Shown in pieces: positions 1-5,763 of a stretch of DNA of 6,471 nucleotides. This stretch comes from Paenibacillus sp. (GTDB lineage Bacteria; Bacillota; Bacilli; Paenibacillales; Paenibacillaceae), in the NCBI GenBank assembly GCA_029256665.1, contig JAQSXN010000234.1, positions 1-6,471 on the forward strand, given 5' to 3'. A model generated the notes under the pieces. It saw nothing but the letters and a program-made list of their open reading frames with translations, was not told the DNA's origin and searched no databases. The position numbers were made by a program, and so were the translations under genes. The number at the start of each line of letters is the position of its first letter. The first letter of the stretch is position 1.

Positions 1-1647
1 TCCGGCGGCGAGAACGTGACGGTGGAGGATAACCGAATCGCGCTGACCGGCGGGGCAGGCGTATTTATCGCTTCAGAAGGCAGCTACAAAACGTATACCG
101 TGCGGAACCTGCATGTCGCAGGCAACTCCATTTACCGCGACAGCTTGAACGGATCCGTTCCGGAGAAGGGAGGCATCAGGCTCCAGGCCACGTATAAGAA
201 CCCGAGCATCGACGAAGCGGTCATCGAGCGGAACAGCATCTTCGGCTCGACGGACAGCGGTATCCTGGTCGTGGGCTCCGCGGTAGCCAACGCGGAGATT
301 CTGGACAACGTAATTACGAATCCGCAAGGGTACGGCATCAGTCTGGTCAGTACCGTCATCGGTTCTTACACGTTCGCGGGGAATACGGTGACGGGCTCCG
401 GCAAACATCCCTTCTCCAACTTGGCAACGGGCGCGACGGTCGTAAGCGATATGGAGAACGGAACGCCGGGAGGCGGCGGAGAGGGCAGCGAATACGTTGC
501 GGTTAAAGGAACGCCTGACATTGACGGCGCCATCGATTCCTCGTGGCAGCATTCGACGGCGCTGCGGATGGATACGACGGCGCAAGGCTCCACCGGCACG
601 GTCCGCATTCTGTGGGACGAAGATGCGCTCTATTATTTGTTCGAGATGACGGACGCGACGCCGTTCGCGCTAGCCACGAACGAACATAACGACTCCGTCG
701 AAGTATGGGTCGACGAGCTTAACGCGAAGAACGGGGCAAGAGGAGTCGGCGACTACCAAGCGAGAGTCGACATCGCCAACACGAAGTCCACCGCGACGGG
801 TCTTGATCTGAACACGGTCCGGAGCGCCGTCCTGCCCGCGGAAGGCGGCTATATCGCGGAGCTCGCCGTTCCGTACACGGCGCTTGTTCCGGAAATAGGG
901 CAAACGATCGGCTTCAACGCAAGCGCCAACGACGACGTCAACGGCGACGGCAAACGCGATCAGTACATGAGCTGGGTCGACAAAAACCTGCCGTATTGGG
1001 CGGATACCAAGGTTTACAATAACGTGCAGCTTGTCGCGAGCCCGGTTGTCGAGACGCCAAAGGCTACGGATGCGCCCGGCGCTCCCGTTCTGTCCCACGA
1101 TAACGGTCACGATCACGGACTGCTCGACGGCAGCTACAAGGTGACGATGAATCTGTGGTACGGCAACAATGGAACAATCTACAAGCTGTATGAAAACGAC
1201 GTCCTCATCGATACGCAAACGTTGACCGACGACTCGCCGAATCGGCAAACCGCGGCCACGTTCGTTCAAGGAAAGCAGAACGGCGCGTACCGTTACCGCG
1301 CGGAGCTGACGAATTCGTTCGGCACGACGACGAGCAGGGAGCTGACCGTAACCGTCAGCCATGCCAATCCGGGCGCTCCGGTGCTCTCGCATAACAATTG
1401 GGATGGCGACGGAAGCTTTGGCGTAGCCATGAACATGTGGTGGGGGACGCCCGGAACAACGTTTAATCTGTACGAGAACGGCGTGCTCATCCACACGGAA
1501 CAGCTGGAAGCGCGCACGCCGCAAGCCCAATCGGCGACCGTCCCGCTGACGGGACGCGCCAAAGGGAGTTATCAATACCGCGGCGAGCTCGTTAACGATG
1601 CCGGCAGCACCTCCAGCCCGGTCATCACCGTGAAAGTAATCAAGTAA
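1..1647 (+). CDS. Secreted carbohydrate-active protein, C-terminal part: beta-helix, CBM9 and two Ig-like modules (5' truncated)
   Basis: The frame is open from base 1 and ends at TAA 1645-1647, giving 548 visible residues. The true start, signal peptide and probably the catalytic region lie upstream; the GTG at 16 is internal. Residues 1 to about 140 carry recurring N-x-I/V turns (Asn near residues 11, 42, 78, 103, 128), typical of right-handed parallel beta-helix (PbH1) repeats seen in polysaccharide lyases and related enzymes. A Gly-rich linker (about 154-163) leads to a CBM9-like domain (about 164-347) with the [13 protein letters not shown] strand and a late GFNASANDD segment. Two Ig-like modules (about 358-455 and 456-548) follow, each with an APVLSH start, an MNxW(Y/W)G core and a LYEN motif. 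CBM9 domains in xylanases bind cellulose or sugar chain ends, so the protein probably acts on an extracellular polysaccharide. There is no SLH or LPXTG anchor at the C-terminus, so it may be released. The enzyme class cannot be assigned from the visible part. Confidence 0.93.
   Translation, partial: SGGENVTVEDNRIALTGGAGVFIASEGSYKTYTVRNLHVAGNSIYRDSLNGSVPEKGGIRLQATYKNPSIDEAVIERNSIFGSTDSGILVVGSAVANAEILDNVITNPQGYGISLVSTVIGSYTFAGNTVTGSGKHPFSNLATGATVVSDMENGTPGGGGEGSEYVAVKGTPDIDGAIDSSWQHSTALRMDTTAQGSTGTVRILWDEDALYYLFEMTDATPFALATNEHNDSVEVWVDELNAKNGARGVGDYQARVDIANTKSTATGLDLNTVRSAVLPAEGGYIAELAVPYTALVPEIGQTIGFNASANDDVNGDGKRDQYMSWVDKNLPYWADTKVYNNVQLVASPVVETPKATDAPGAPVLSHDNGHDHGLLDGSYKVTMNLWYGNNGTIYKLYENDVLIDTQTLTDDSPNRQTAATFVQGKQNGAYRYRAELTNSFGTTTSRELTVTVSHANPGAPVLSHNNWDGDGSFGVAMNMWWGTPGTTFNLYENGVLIHTEQLEARTPQAQSATVPLTGRAKGSYQYRGELVNDAGSTSSPVITVKVIK
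490..1041 (+). other. CBM9-like carbohydrate-binding domain within the truncated secreted protein
   Basis: The segment begins at [13 protein letters not shown] and ends near [10 protein letters not shown], about 184 residues, close to the usual CBM9 length. The opening pattern (G-x-P-x-I-D-G-x-I-D-x-x-W) is the hallmark start of CBM9 (DOMON-like) domains. It is followed by a [14 protein letters not shown] strand pair, the [10 protein letters not shown] strand and a late [12 protein letters not shown] segment rich in aromatic residues that could supply sugar-stacking. The ligand is not determinable: characterised CBM9 members bind cellulose, xylan or reducing ends, but family membership alone does not fix this. 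Confidence 0.85.
1072..1644 (+). repeat. Tandem duplication of a chitinase-type Ig-like module (two copies, 98 and 93 codons)
   Basis: Copy 1 starts at base 1072 ([11 protein letters not shown]) and copy 2 at 1366 ([11 protein letters not shown]), a period of 294 bases. Both carry an MN(L/M)W(Y/W)G core, then LYEN(D/G)VLI, a (D/A)xxPxxQ(T/S)A segment, and a Y(R/Q)YR(A/G)EL(T/V)N strand before a terminal T-V-x-V strand. The similarity is clear in protein but much weaker in DNA, so the duplication is old. The fold resembles the N-terminal Ig-like domain of bacterial chitinase A and related modules in Paenibacillus enzymes, where it acts as a spacer or polysaccharide-contacting module. Confidence 0.85.
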
Positions 1648-1677
1648 CGAAGCTATCAAGCAAAGAATAAGAAGGCG

Positions 1678-1716
1678 CAACCGTTTCGATTCTGCCCGTC
1701 AGAGTCGGAGCGGTTG
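1678..1716 (+). terminator. Hairpin downstream of the secreted protein gene, possible terminator stem
   Basis: Thirty bases after the stop codon, CAACCG (1678-1683) pairs with CGGTTG (1711-1716). After a 3x3 internal loop, CGATTCTG (1687-1694) pairs with CAGAGTCG (1700-1707), including one G-U pair, around a 5-base loop. No T-run follows directly; the T-rich stretch TCTTAATATTTT (1735-1746) comes only after the adjoining palindrome. The location fits transcript termination or 3'-end protection, but the missing immediate T-tract keeps this tentative. Confidence 0.45.
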
Positions 1717-1734
1717 TTTGCGCGCGCGCAAACA
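1715..1734. promoter_or_regulatory. Perfect 20-bp palindrome (half-site TGTTTGCGCG): operator or terminator stem
   Basis: The two 10-base halves are exact reverse complements, centred between 1724 and 1725. As RNA it would fold as an 8-bp stem with a CGCG loop, followed by TCTTAATATTTT, which resembles a Rho-independent terminator with a broken T-tract. As DNA it could be a dimer-binding operator 108 bases before the dehydratase start; LacI-family sites are similar in shape, but those normally centre on CG whereas this centres on GC. It shares two bases with the preceding hairpin, so as RNA the two structures would compete at that edge. Which role applies cannot be told from this window alone. 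Confidence 0.5.
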
Positions 1735-1824
1735 TCTTAATATTTTCATGGAAATCGGATGAATATCTCATAGGTGACCATTACGCCGCGAAGTAGAATG
1801 AATGTATAACCGGATCACTCCAAG

Positions 1825-1830
1825 AGGAGG
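1825..1830 (+). promoter_or_regulatory. Ribosome binding site AGGAGG for the GTG-initiated dehydratase
   Basis: A perfect AGGAGG lies 11 bases before GTG 1842. The spacing is slightly long, but no other start in this frame suits it, and translation from this GTG begins M-K-I-S-K-I, matching the M-K-I-(S/T)-K-I beginning of DgoD-type proteins. Confidence 0.8.
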
Positions 1831-1841
1831 ACATCATTTCC

Positions 1842-2960
1842 GTGAAAATATCCAAAATCGAAATTTTCCATGTCCGCCCGAGATTCAGCTTTCTGAAGAT
1901 GTCCACCGACGAAGGGCTCGTCGGCTGGGGCGAGGCGGTCGTGGAGGGACGTTCGCGAACGGTCGCGATGGCCGTCAGGGAACTCGAGCCCCATTTGATC
2001 GGGCAAGACCCGAGACGAATCGAACATTTGTGGCAAGCCATGTACCGCGGCACCTTCTACCGCGGAGGGCCGATTCTGACCAGCGCGATCAGCGGCCTGG
2101 AGCAAGCCATGTGGGATATATTGGGCAAGTCCTTGAACGTGCCGGTCTATCAGCTGCTTGGCGGCGCTGTGCGGAGCCGGATCCGAATGTACAAGGGCGT
2201 CGGAGGCAGCTACGCCGAAGAAACGTACGCCAACGCCAAGCAGTGGCGCGGGATGGGGTTTACGATGATGAAGACGGGCATCGAGGCGATGGCCCATGTC
2301 ATGGAGACGCCGGGCTGGATCAACAAGCAGGTCGAGCGAATCGAAGCGATTCGCGATGCCATCGGATATGATTGCGATCTCGGCATCGACTTTCACGGTC
2401 GGATTAGTCCGGCATTGGCCGTCCGGCTGATCAAGGAGCTGGAGCGGTTCCAGCCCGTGTTTATCGAAGAGCCTTGCCTGCCCGAGAACGTCGATACGCT
2501 GGCGATGATCGCGCGATCCACGACGTTGCCCATCGCGACGGGGGAACGGCTGTTCACGAAGTGGGCGTTCCGCGAGGTGCTGGAGAAGCAGGCGGCGGCT
2601 ATCGTTCAGCCCGATCTTGCGCATTGCGGCGGCATTATGGAAGGGAAAAAGATCGCGGCGATGGCGGAGGTCTACTATGCGGGCTTCGCGCCCCATAACC
2701 CGCTCGGGCCGATCAATCTGGCCGCGAGCGTGCAGCTCTCGGCGAACGTGCCGAACTTCCTGGCCCAGGAGCACGCGAGTCTGGGCGAAGGCTATTTGAA
2801 GCGGCCGTTCGTCGTCAAGGACGGTTACCTGGATATTCCGACGGGGCCGGGACTCGGCATCGAAGTGGACGAGGACGCATTGCAAGACAAGCTGTACGAC
2901 GGAGATTGGGACACGCCAAGATGGTTCCATGCCGACGACGGTTCCGTTGCGGATTGGTAA
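1842..2960 (+). CDS. Mandelate racemase/muconate lactonizing (enolase superfamily) sugar-acid dehydratase, D-galactonate dehydratase (DgoD)-like
   Basis: This 372-residue cytoplasmic enzyme belongs to the enolase superfamily, whose Mg-dependent members remove a proton alpha to a carboxylate. The N-terminal capping domain (about 1-120) shares with E. coli DgoD, as I recall it, TDEG(L/V)VGWGE, an (I/V)EGR(S/A)RTV-type loop, LIGQDP and FYRGGPIL. The barrel carries the expected metal ligands D183, E209 and E235, the D-x-H motif with H185, D258 in QPDLAH, and H285 in APHNPLGP; H185 and H285 are the acid/base pair in galactonate dehydratase. The C-terminal GPGLGIEVDE and the closing DxSVA(D/E)W also match. 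It is about 10 residues shorter than DgoD and diverges at 146-170 and 310-335, so the substrate may be another aldonate. The product would be a 2-keto-3-deoxy sugar acid. It is the first gene of an operon with the dehydrogenase 25 bases downstream. Family assignment is firm; substrate is inferred. Confidence 0.95.
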   Translation: MKISKIEIFHVRPRFSFLKMSTDEGLVGWGEAVVEGRSRTVAMAVRELEPHLIGQDPRRIEHLWQAMYRGTFYRGGPILTSAISGLEQAMWDILGKSLNVPVYQLLGGAVRSRIRMYKGVGGSYAEETYANAKQWRGMGFTMMKTGIEAMAHVMETPGWINKQVERIEAIRDAIGYDCDLGIDFHGRISPALAVRLIKELERFQPVFIEEPCLPENVDTLAMIARSTTLPIATGERLFTKWAFREVLEKQAAAIVQPDLAHCGGIMEGKKIAAMAEVYYAGFAPHNPLGPINLAASVQLSANVPNFLAQEHASLGEGYLKRPFVVKDGYLDIPTGPGLGIEVDEDALQDKLYDGDWDTPRWFHADDGSVADW

Positions 2961-2972
2961 ACCTACGAATGA

Positions 2973-2977
2973 AGGGG
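2973..2977 (+). promoter_or_regulatory. Ribosome binding site AGGGG that fixes the dehydrogenase start at 2986
   Basis: AGGGG sits 8 bases before ATG 2986. An earlier in-frame ATG at 2929 would add 19 residues (MPTTVPLRIGKPTNEGDGV) lying inside the dehydratase gene and before the first Rossmann strand; short-chain dehydrogenases normally begin a few residues before that strand. The 2986 start is therefore preferred. Confidence 0.75.
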
Positions 2978-2985
2978 ATGGCGTC

Positions 2986-3762
2986 ATGCATAATCGGGTT
3001 GCGGTCGTAACGGGGGCGGCGGGCGGCATCGGCAAAGGGATCGCCGAGGTGCTGCTTCGCGAGGGATGCCGCGTCGTCATCGCGGATTGGAACGAGGAAC
3101 TGGGCAGGCAAACCGCCGAGAAGCTAACGGAAGACAAGAATCGAATCCTGTTCCTTCGGACGGATGTAGCGAATCCTCAGGATATACAGCGCGTCATGGA
3201 TGAATCGCTTGCGCGATGGGGCGCGATCGACGTCTGGGTCAATAATGTGGGAACCCATTATTATCGGAAGATTGAACAAGTTGCCGTGGAGGACTGGGAC
3301 CGCGTTATGGCTACCGACTTAAGGGGACATTTCCTCGGCATTCAGAAGGTTCTCCCGCATATGAAGAGCAGAGGCGGCGGAGCAATCGTTAATATATCAT
3401 CCATCCATGCGCTGCAGACGCTTCCCGGGGCTTCCGTCTATGCGGCAGCCAAAGGCGGCATGATGGCGATGTCGAGGTCTTTGGCGCTGGAGGCGGCGCC
3501 GTACGGCGTTCGAGTCAACACGGTGCTGCCCGGCAAGACGCGCAATCTGCAGGATGAGGCAAGACTGGCGAAGACGCCGCCGGAGGAGAGAGCGAATCAG
3601 GAACGCGAAATGGCAAGGAATATTCCGCTTGGCCGCATAGCCGAAGCTTCCGAGATCGGCGAGACCGTCGCTTTCCTGGCAAGCGACCGGGCCGCGTTCA
3701 TCACGGGAACGACCATAACGGTAGACGGCGGCGAATCCTGCCATCTGTTCTGGAATCCATAG
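2986..3762 (+). CDS. Classical short-chain dehydrogenase/reductase (SDR), probably NAD-dependent sugar or sugar-acid oxidoreductase
   Basis: The 258-residue product has the standard length of a classical SDR. Visible motifs are the nucleotide-binding TGAAGGIG (9-16), an acidic D34 ending the second strand (IADW), which favours NAD(H) over NADP(H), D60 in TDV, NNVG (86-89), catalytic S139 in NISS, Y152 and K156 in YAAAK, LPG (181-183) and a C-terminal ITVDGGE. The usual Asn of the catalytic tetrad is Asp here (D111 in TDLRG). The gene starts 25 bases after the dehydratase and is surely cotranscribed with it. In non-phosphorylative sugar-acid pathways (for example for L-fuconate or L-rhamnonate) an SDR oxidises the 2-keto-3-deoxy acid made by an enolase-superfamily dehydratase, so that is a reasonable role; glucose, gluconate or KduD-type activity is also possible. 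The specific substrate is not readable from sequence. Confidence 0.93.
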   Translation: MHNRVAVVTGAAGGIGKGIAEVLLREGCRVVIADWNEELGRQTAEKLTEDKNRILFLRTDVANPQDIQRVMDESLARWGAIDVWVNNVGTHYYRKIEQVAVEDWDRVMATDLRGHFLGIQKVLPHMKSRGGGAIVNISSIHALQTLPGASVYAAAKGGMMAMSRSLALEAAPYGVRVNTVLPGKTRNLQDEARLAKTPPEERANQEREMARNIPLGRIAEASEIGETVAFLASDRAAFITGTTITVDGGESCHLFWNP

Positions 3763-3806
3763 TTTTCGATATCTCGAATACCGAAATTCTATTTGGCGAT
3801 AAAACC

Positions 3807-3858
3807 AACCTCTAAACGCGGTCGCTCATCTTCGGGAGGCTTCGATAGAGGTTTTCTC
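3807..3858 (+). terminator. Probable Rho-independent terminator of the dehydratase-dehydrogenase operon
   Basis: AACCTCTA (3807-3814) pairs exactly with TAGAGGTT (3846-3853), giving an 8-bp stem around a 31-base loop, followed by TTCTC to 3858 and ATTT just beyond. It starts 44 bases after the SDR stop codon. The long loop, with little obvious inner pairing, makes the hairpin weaker than typical. The AAAACC preceding the left arm would give a short T-run on the other strand as well. Confidence 0.5.
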
Positions 3859-3881
3859 ATTTGGATTGCGGATGTTACAAT
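3854..3881 (+). promoter_or_regulatory. Candidate extended -10 promoter for the sensor kinase-regulator operon
   Basis: TGTTACAAT (3873-3881) is an extended -10 element: TG, one base, then TACAAT, five of six matching the vegetative consensus. With a 16-base spacer the -35 would be TTCTCA (3854-3859), four of six matches, so the extended -10 would carry most of the strength. Transcription would start near 3888, leaving a leader of about 37 bases before ATG 3925. The -35 overlaps the tail of the upstream terminator. Confidence 0.5.
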
Positions 3882-3924
3882 AAAACGTGCGGCAAATGTC
3901 TGGATTGTCTAAAGGAGGCGCATT

Positions 3925-5763
3925 ATGAAAGCGGTAACATGGCTGCTCGCTCCATTCCGTTATTTCCGAAGCACGATGTATCGGCAAACGTTGTTATCCT
4001 TCTTTTTCATCATCGTGTTGACCGTTACGGTGCTCATTGCGGATTTCTACTTCCTTACGGCCGGAGATTTGAGGAAGCAGTCCGTCGATAACATGAAGCG
4101 GCTTACCCAGCAATCCTCGGCAACTCTCAATTCGTATATGGGCAATACCAAAGCTTTTGCATGGAATTACTTCGGCGACGCGGAATTTCAGCAATTCGTC
4201 CTCGGTATGGGGCAAGATCCCGACGCGCTCAGTTATTACCAAAGCAAATTTATACAATTCATTAACGATAATCCCATTATGACCTCCGTCAATGTCATGC
4301 AACTGGATGGCTTCAGCACGCGGGTAGGCACTTCGTTTCTGGACTCGGTGCCAAGCGAGCGGGAACGGTTAGTCGATATCGCCCTCGACCAGAACGGCAA
4401 AGGGATATGGGTGCCTGCCCGAATCGCAAGCCATATTCCCGATTTCGAACATACGATAATCTTCGTGCAAGCCATCCGCAATATATCGCTTTCCTCTCCG
4501 GGGCCGACGATCGGCGTTATGATGTACGAGATGTCGCCCGTGTCGCTCGGTCAATGGCTGAAGGATGTCGAGGGAGAGGGAAGCAACTTTACTTCAATCG
4601 TACGGACCTTGGACGGCGGAGTCGTATATTCGTCGAATCGGGAATCCGCCGGGAGCGTCGCGCTGAACGAAGACGAGCTGGACAAGATCAAGAGCGGCGG
4701 AACGAACGGATTCTTCTATTCCGAGGATGGTTCGGATCATTATCTAATTGTATATCAGAAGCTGACCGGTACAGATTGGATGCTCCTGTCCAAGTACCCG
4801 ACCGAAACGCTCATGAAGCCGGTGAAGGATTTCACGAATCGGACCGTCGTGATCGGAGCTTTAATCCTTCTCGTTGCCATGCTGCTTGCTAGTTTTCTCT
4901 CCTCGAGGACGATGACTCCGCTCAAGGAGCTTAGCAAAGGGATGAAGTCCATTGAAGTCGGCAACTACGCCATTAATTTGCCTGTCAGAAGCAAGGATGA
5001 GATCGGCTATTTGAGCACCTCGTTCAACCGTATGGCGAAAGAGATTAATCGGTTGATCATGAAGGTTTACGAGACGGAGCTCGTCAAGAAGGACGCGGAA
5101 ATCAAGGCGCTGCAATCCCAGATCAATCCTCATTTTCTTTACAATACATTAGGTATTATCGACAGCTTGTCCTCTATGGACGGCGACGGCCGCGTATCCG
5201 CGATTAGCCGGTCGCTCGCGAAGATGTTCCGCTACAACATAAGCGGACAGGCGATCTCCACTTTAGAAGCGGAAATCGCCCAAATTCGTTTGTACTTGTC
5301 CATTCAAAAAATCCGGTTCGACGCCAGGTTGGATTATTCCATTTATTTAGAGCCCGGACTCGAGACCGTGCCTATACCGAAACTGCTCTTCCAGCCATTG
5401 GTAGAGAACAGCATCCTCCATGGCATCGGGCCTTGCGTGGAAGGAGGCGTCGTGCGCATTGAAGCGATGGCCGGCGACCAAGGCGAGATTGAAGTCAAAG
5501 TGTGGAACAACGGTTGTCCCATCGACTCCGAGAAGCAAGCGTGGCTAAGCAAGCTGCTGTCCGCGGGACTCAGGAGCGGCGAGCATAACCTCGAACAATC
5601 GTCGATCGGACTCCTCAATGTGCAATCCCGAATCCAGATGGTGTACGGTGAAGGGTTCGGGTTGGATTTTACGAGCAGCGAGGAGCGCGGTACGACGTTT
5701 ACGGTGCGAATTCATCGACAATTGCCAGAGGAGGAAGCGGGACATGCAGACCATCATCATTGA
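3925..5763 (+). CDS. YesM-type membrane sensor histidine kinase
   Basis: The 612-residue protein starts at ATG 3925, six bases after a strong AAAGGAGG (3911-3918). Domain order: a first membrane helix (about 22-45), an extracellular Cache-like sensor region (about 46-305), a second helix (about 308-327), a HAMP linker (about 328-380), a coiled segment, then the His_kinase motif QSQINPHFLYNTL with phosphoacceptor H403, and a HATPase domain with N-box QPLVENSILHG (N495), IGLLNVQSRI and a final ERGTTFTV. This is the family of YesM/LytS-like kinases that in Bacillus and Paenibacillus typically respond to extracellular oligosaccharides or nutrients and phosphorylate an AraC-type regulator. The G1 box is altered: WNNGCPI (527-533) instead of the usual DNGxG. 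Its last codons overlap the response regulator start by 20 bases, so the two are translationally coupled. The ligand is unknown; the neighbours suggest a polysaccharide breakdown product. Confidence 0.96.
   Translation: MKAVTWLLAPFRYFRSTMYRQTLLSFFFIIVLTVTVLIADFYFLTAGDLRKQSVDNMKRLTQQSSATLNSYMGNTKAFAWNYFGDAEFQQFVLGMGQDPDALSYYQSKFIQFINDNPIMTSVNVMQLDGFSTRVGTSFLDSVPSERERLVDIALDQNGKGIWVPARIASHIPDFEHTIIFVQAIRNISLSSPGPTIGVMMYEMSPVSLGQWLKDVEGEGSNFTSIVRTLDGGVVYSSNRESAGSVALNEDELDKIKSGGTNGFFYSEDGSDHYLIVYQKLTGTDWMLLSKYPTETLMKPVKDFTNRTVVIGALILLVAMLLASFLSSRTMTPLKELSKGMKSIEVGNYAINLPVRSKDEIGYLSTSFNRMAKEINRLIMKVYETELVKKDAEIKALQSQINPHFLYNTLGIIDSLSSMDGDGRVSAISRSLAKMFRYNISGQAISTLEAEIAQIRLYLSIQKIRFDARLDYSIYLEPGLETVPIPKLLFQPLVENSILHGIGPCVEGGVVRIEAMAGDQGEIEVKVWNNGCPIDSEKQAWLSKLLSAGLRSGEHNLEQSSIGLLNVQSRIQMVYGEGFGLDFTSSEERGTTFTVRIHRQLPEEEAGHADHHH

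Larger units (their letters stand above)
1648..1841 (+). other. Intergenic region between the secreted protein gene and the dehydratase operon
   Basis: The 194 bases hold the two hairpins listed separately and then an AT-richer stretch (1735-1820). Possible -10 hexamers are TAGAAT (1794-1799) and TATAAC (1805-1810), but neither has a good -35 at 16-18 bases, so no promoter is called. A GTGACC at 1774-1779 is too close to TAGAAT (14 bases). A promoter is expected here because the hairpins separate the two transcription units, and it may depend on an activator. Confidence 0.5.

Noticed and set aside
670..1680. 336-codon open frame on the minus strand opposite the secreted protein
   Set aside because: It is Arg/Val-rich, has no domain signature, and lies opposite clear CBM9 and Ig-like coding sequence.
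1749..1763. cre-like catabolite repression site (TGGAAATCGGATGAA)
   Set aside because: The central CG is shifted by one base relative to the cre consensus and the right half does not match.
2929..2985. Upstream ATG giving a 277-residue dehydrogenase
   Set aside because: The extra 19 residues fall inside the dehydratase gene and precede the first Rossmann strand; the AGGGG 8 bases before 2986 supports the shorter form.
1815..3137. 440-codon open frame on the minus strand opposite the dehydratase
   Set aside because: It is antisense to a gene with complete catalytic motifs, has Arg/His-rich low-information sequence with no recognisable domain, and crosses the gene boundary; it is a GC-driven shadow.
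3765..3778. Small inverted repeat TTCGA-TATC-TCGAA just after the dehydrogenase stop codon
   Set aside because: A 5-bp stem is too short to claim as a terminator or operator, and the longer stem at 3807-3853 is the better candidate.
3861..4091. 76-codon frame starting with a Cys-rich stretch (MDCGCYNKTCGKC)
   Set aside because: It would start before the kinase promoter's -10, has no proper ribosome binding site, and runs into the kinase gene in another frame; the Cys cluster appears to be chance.
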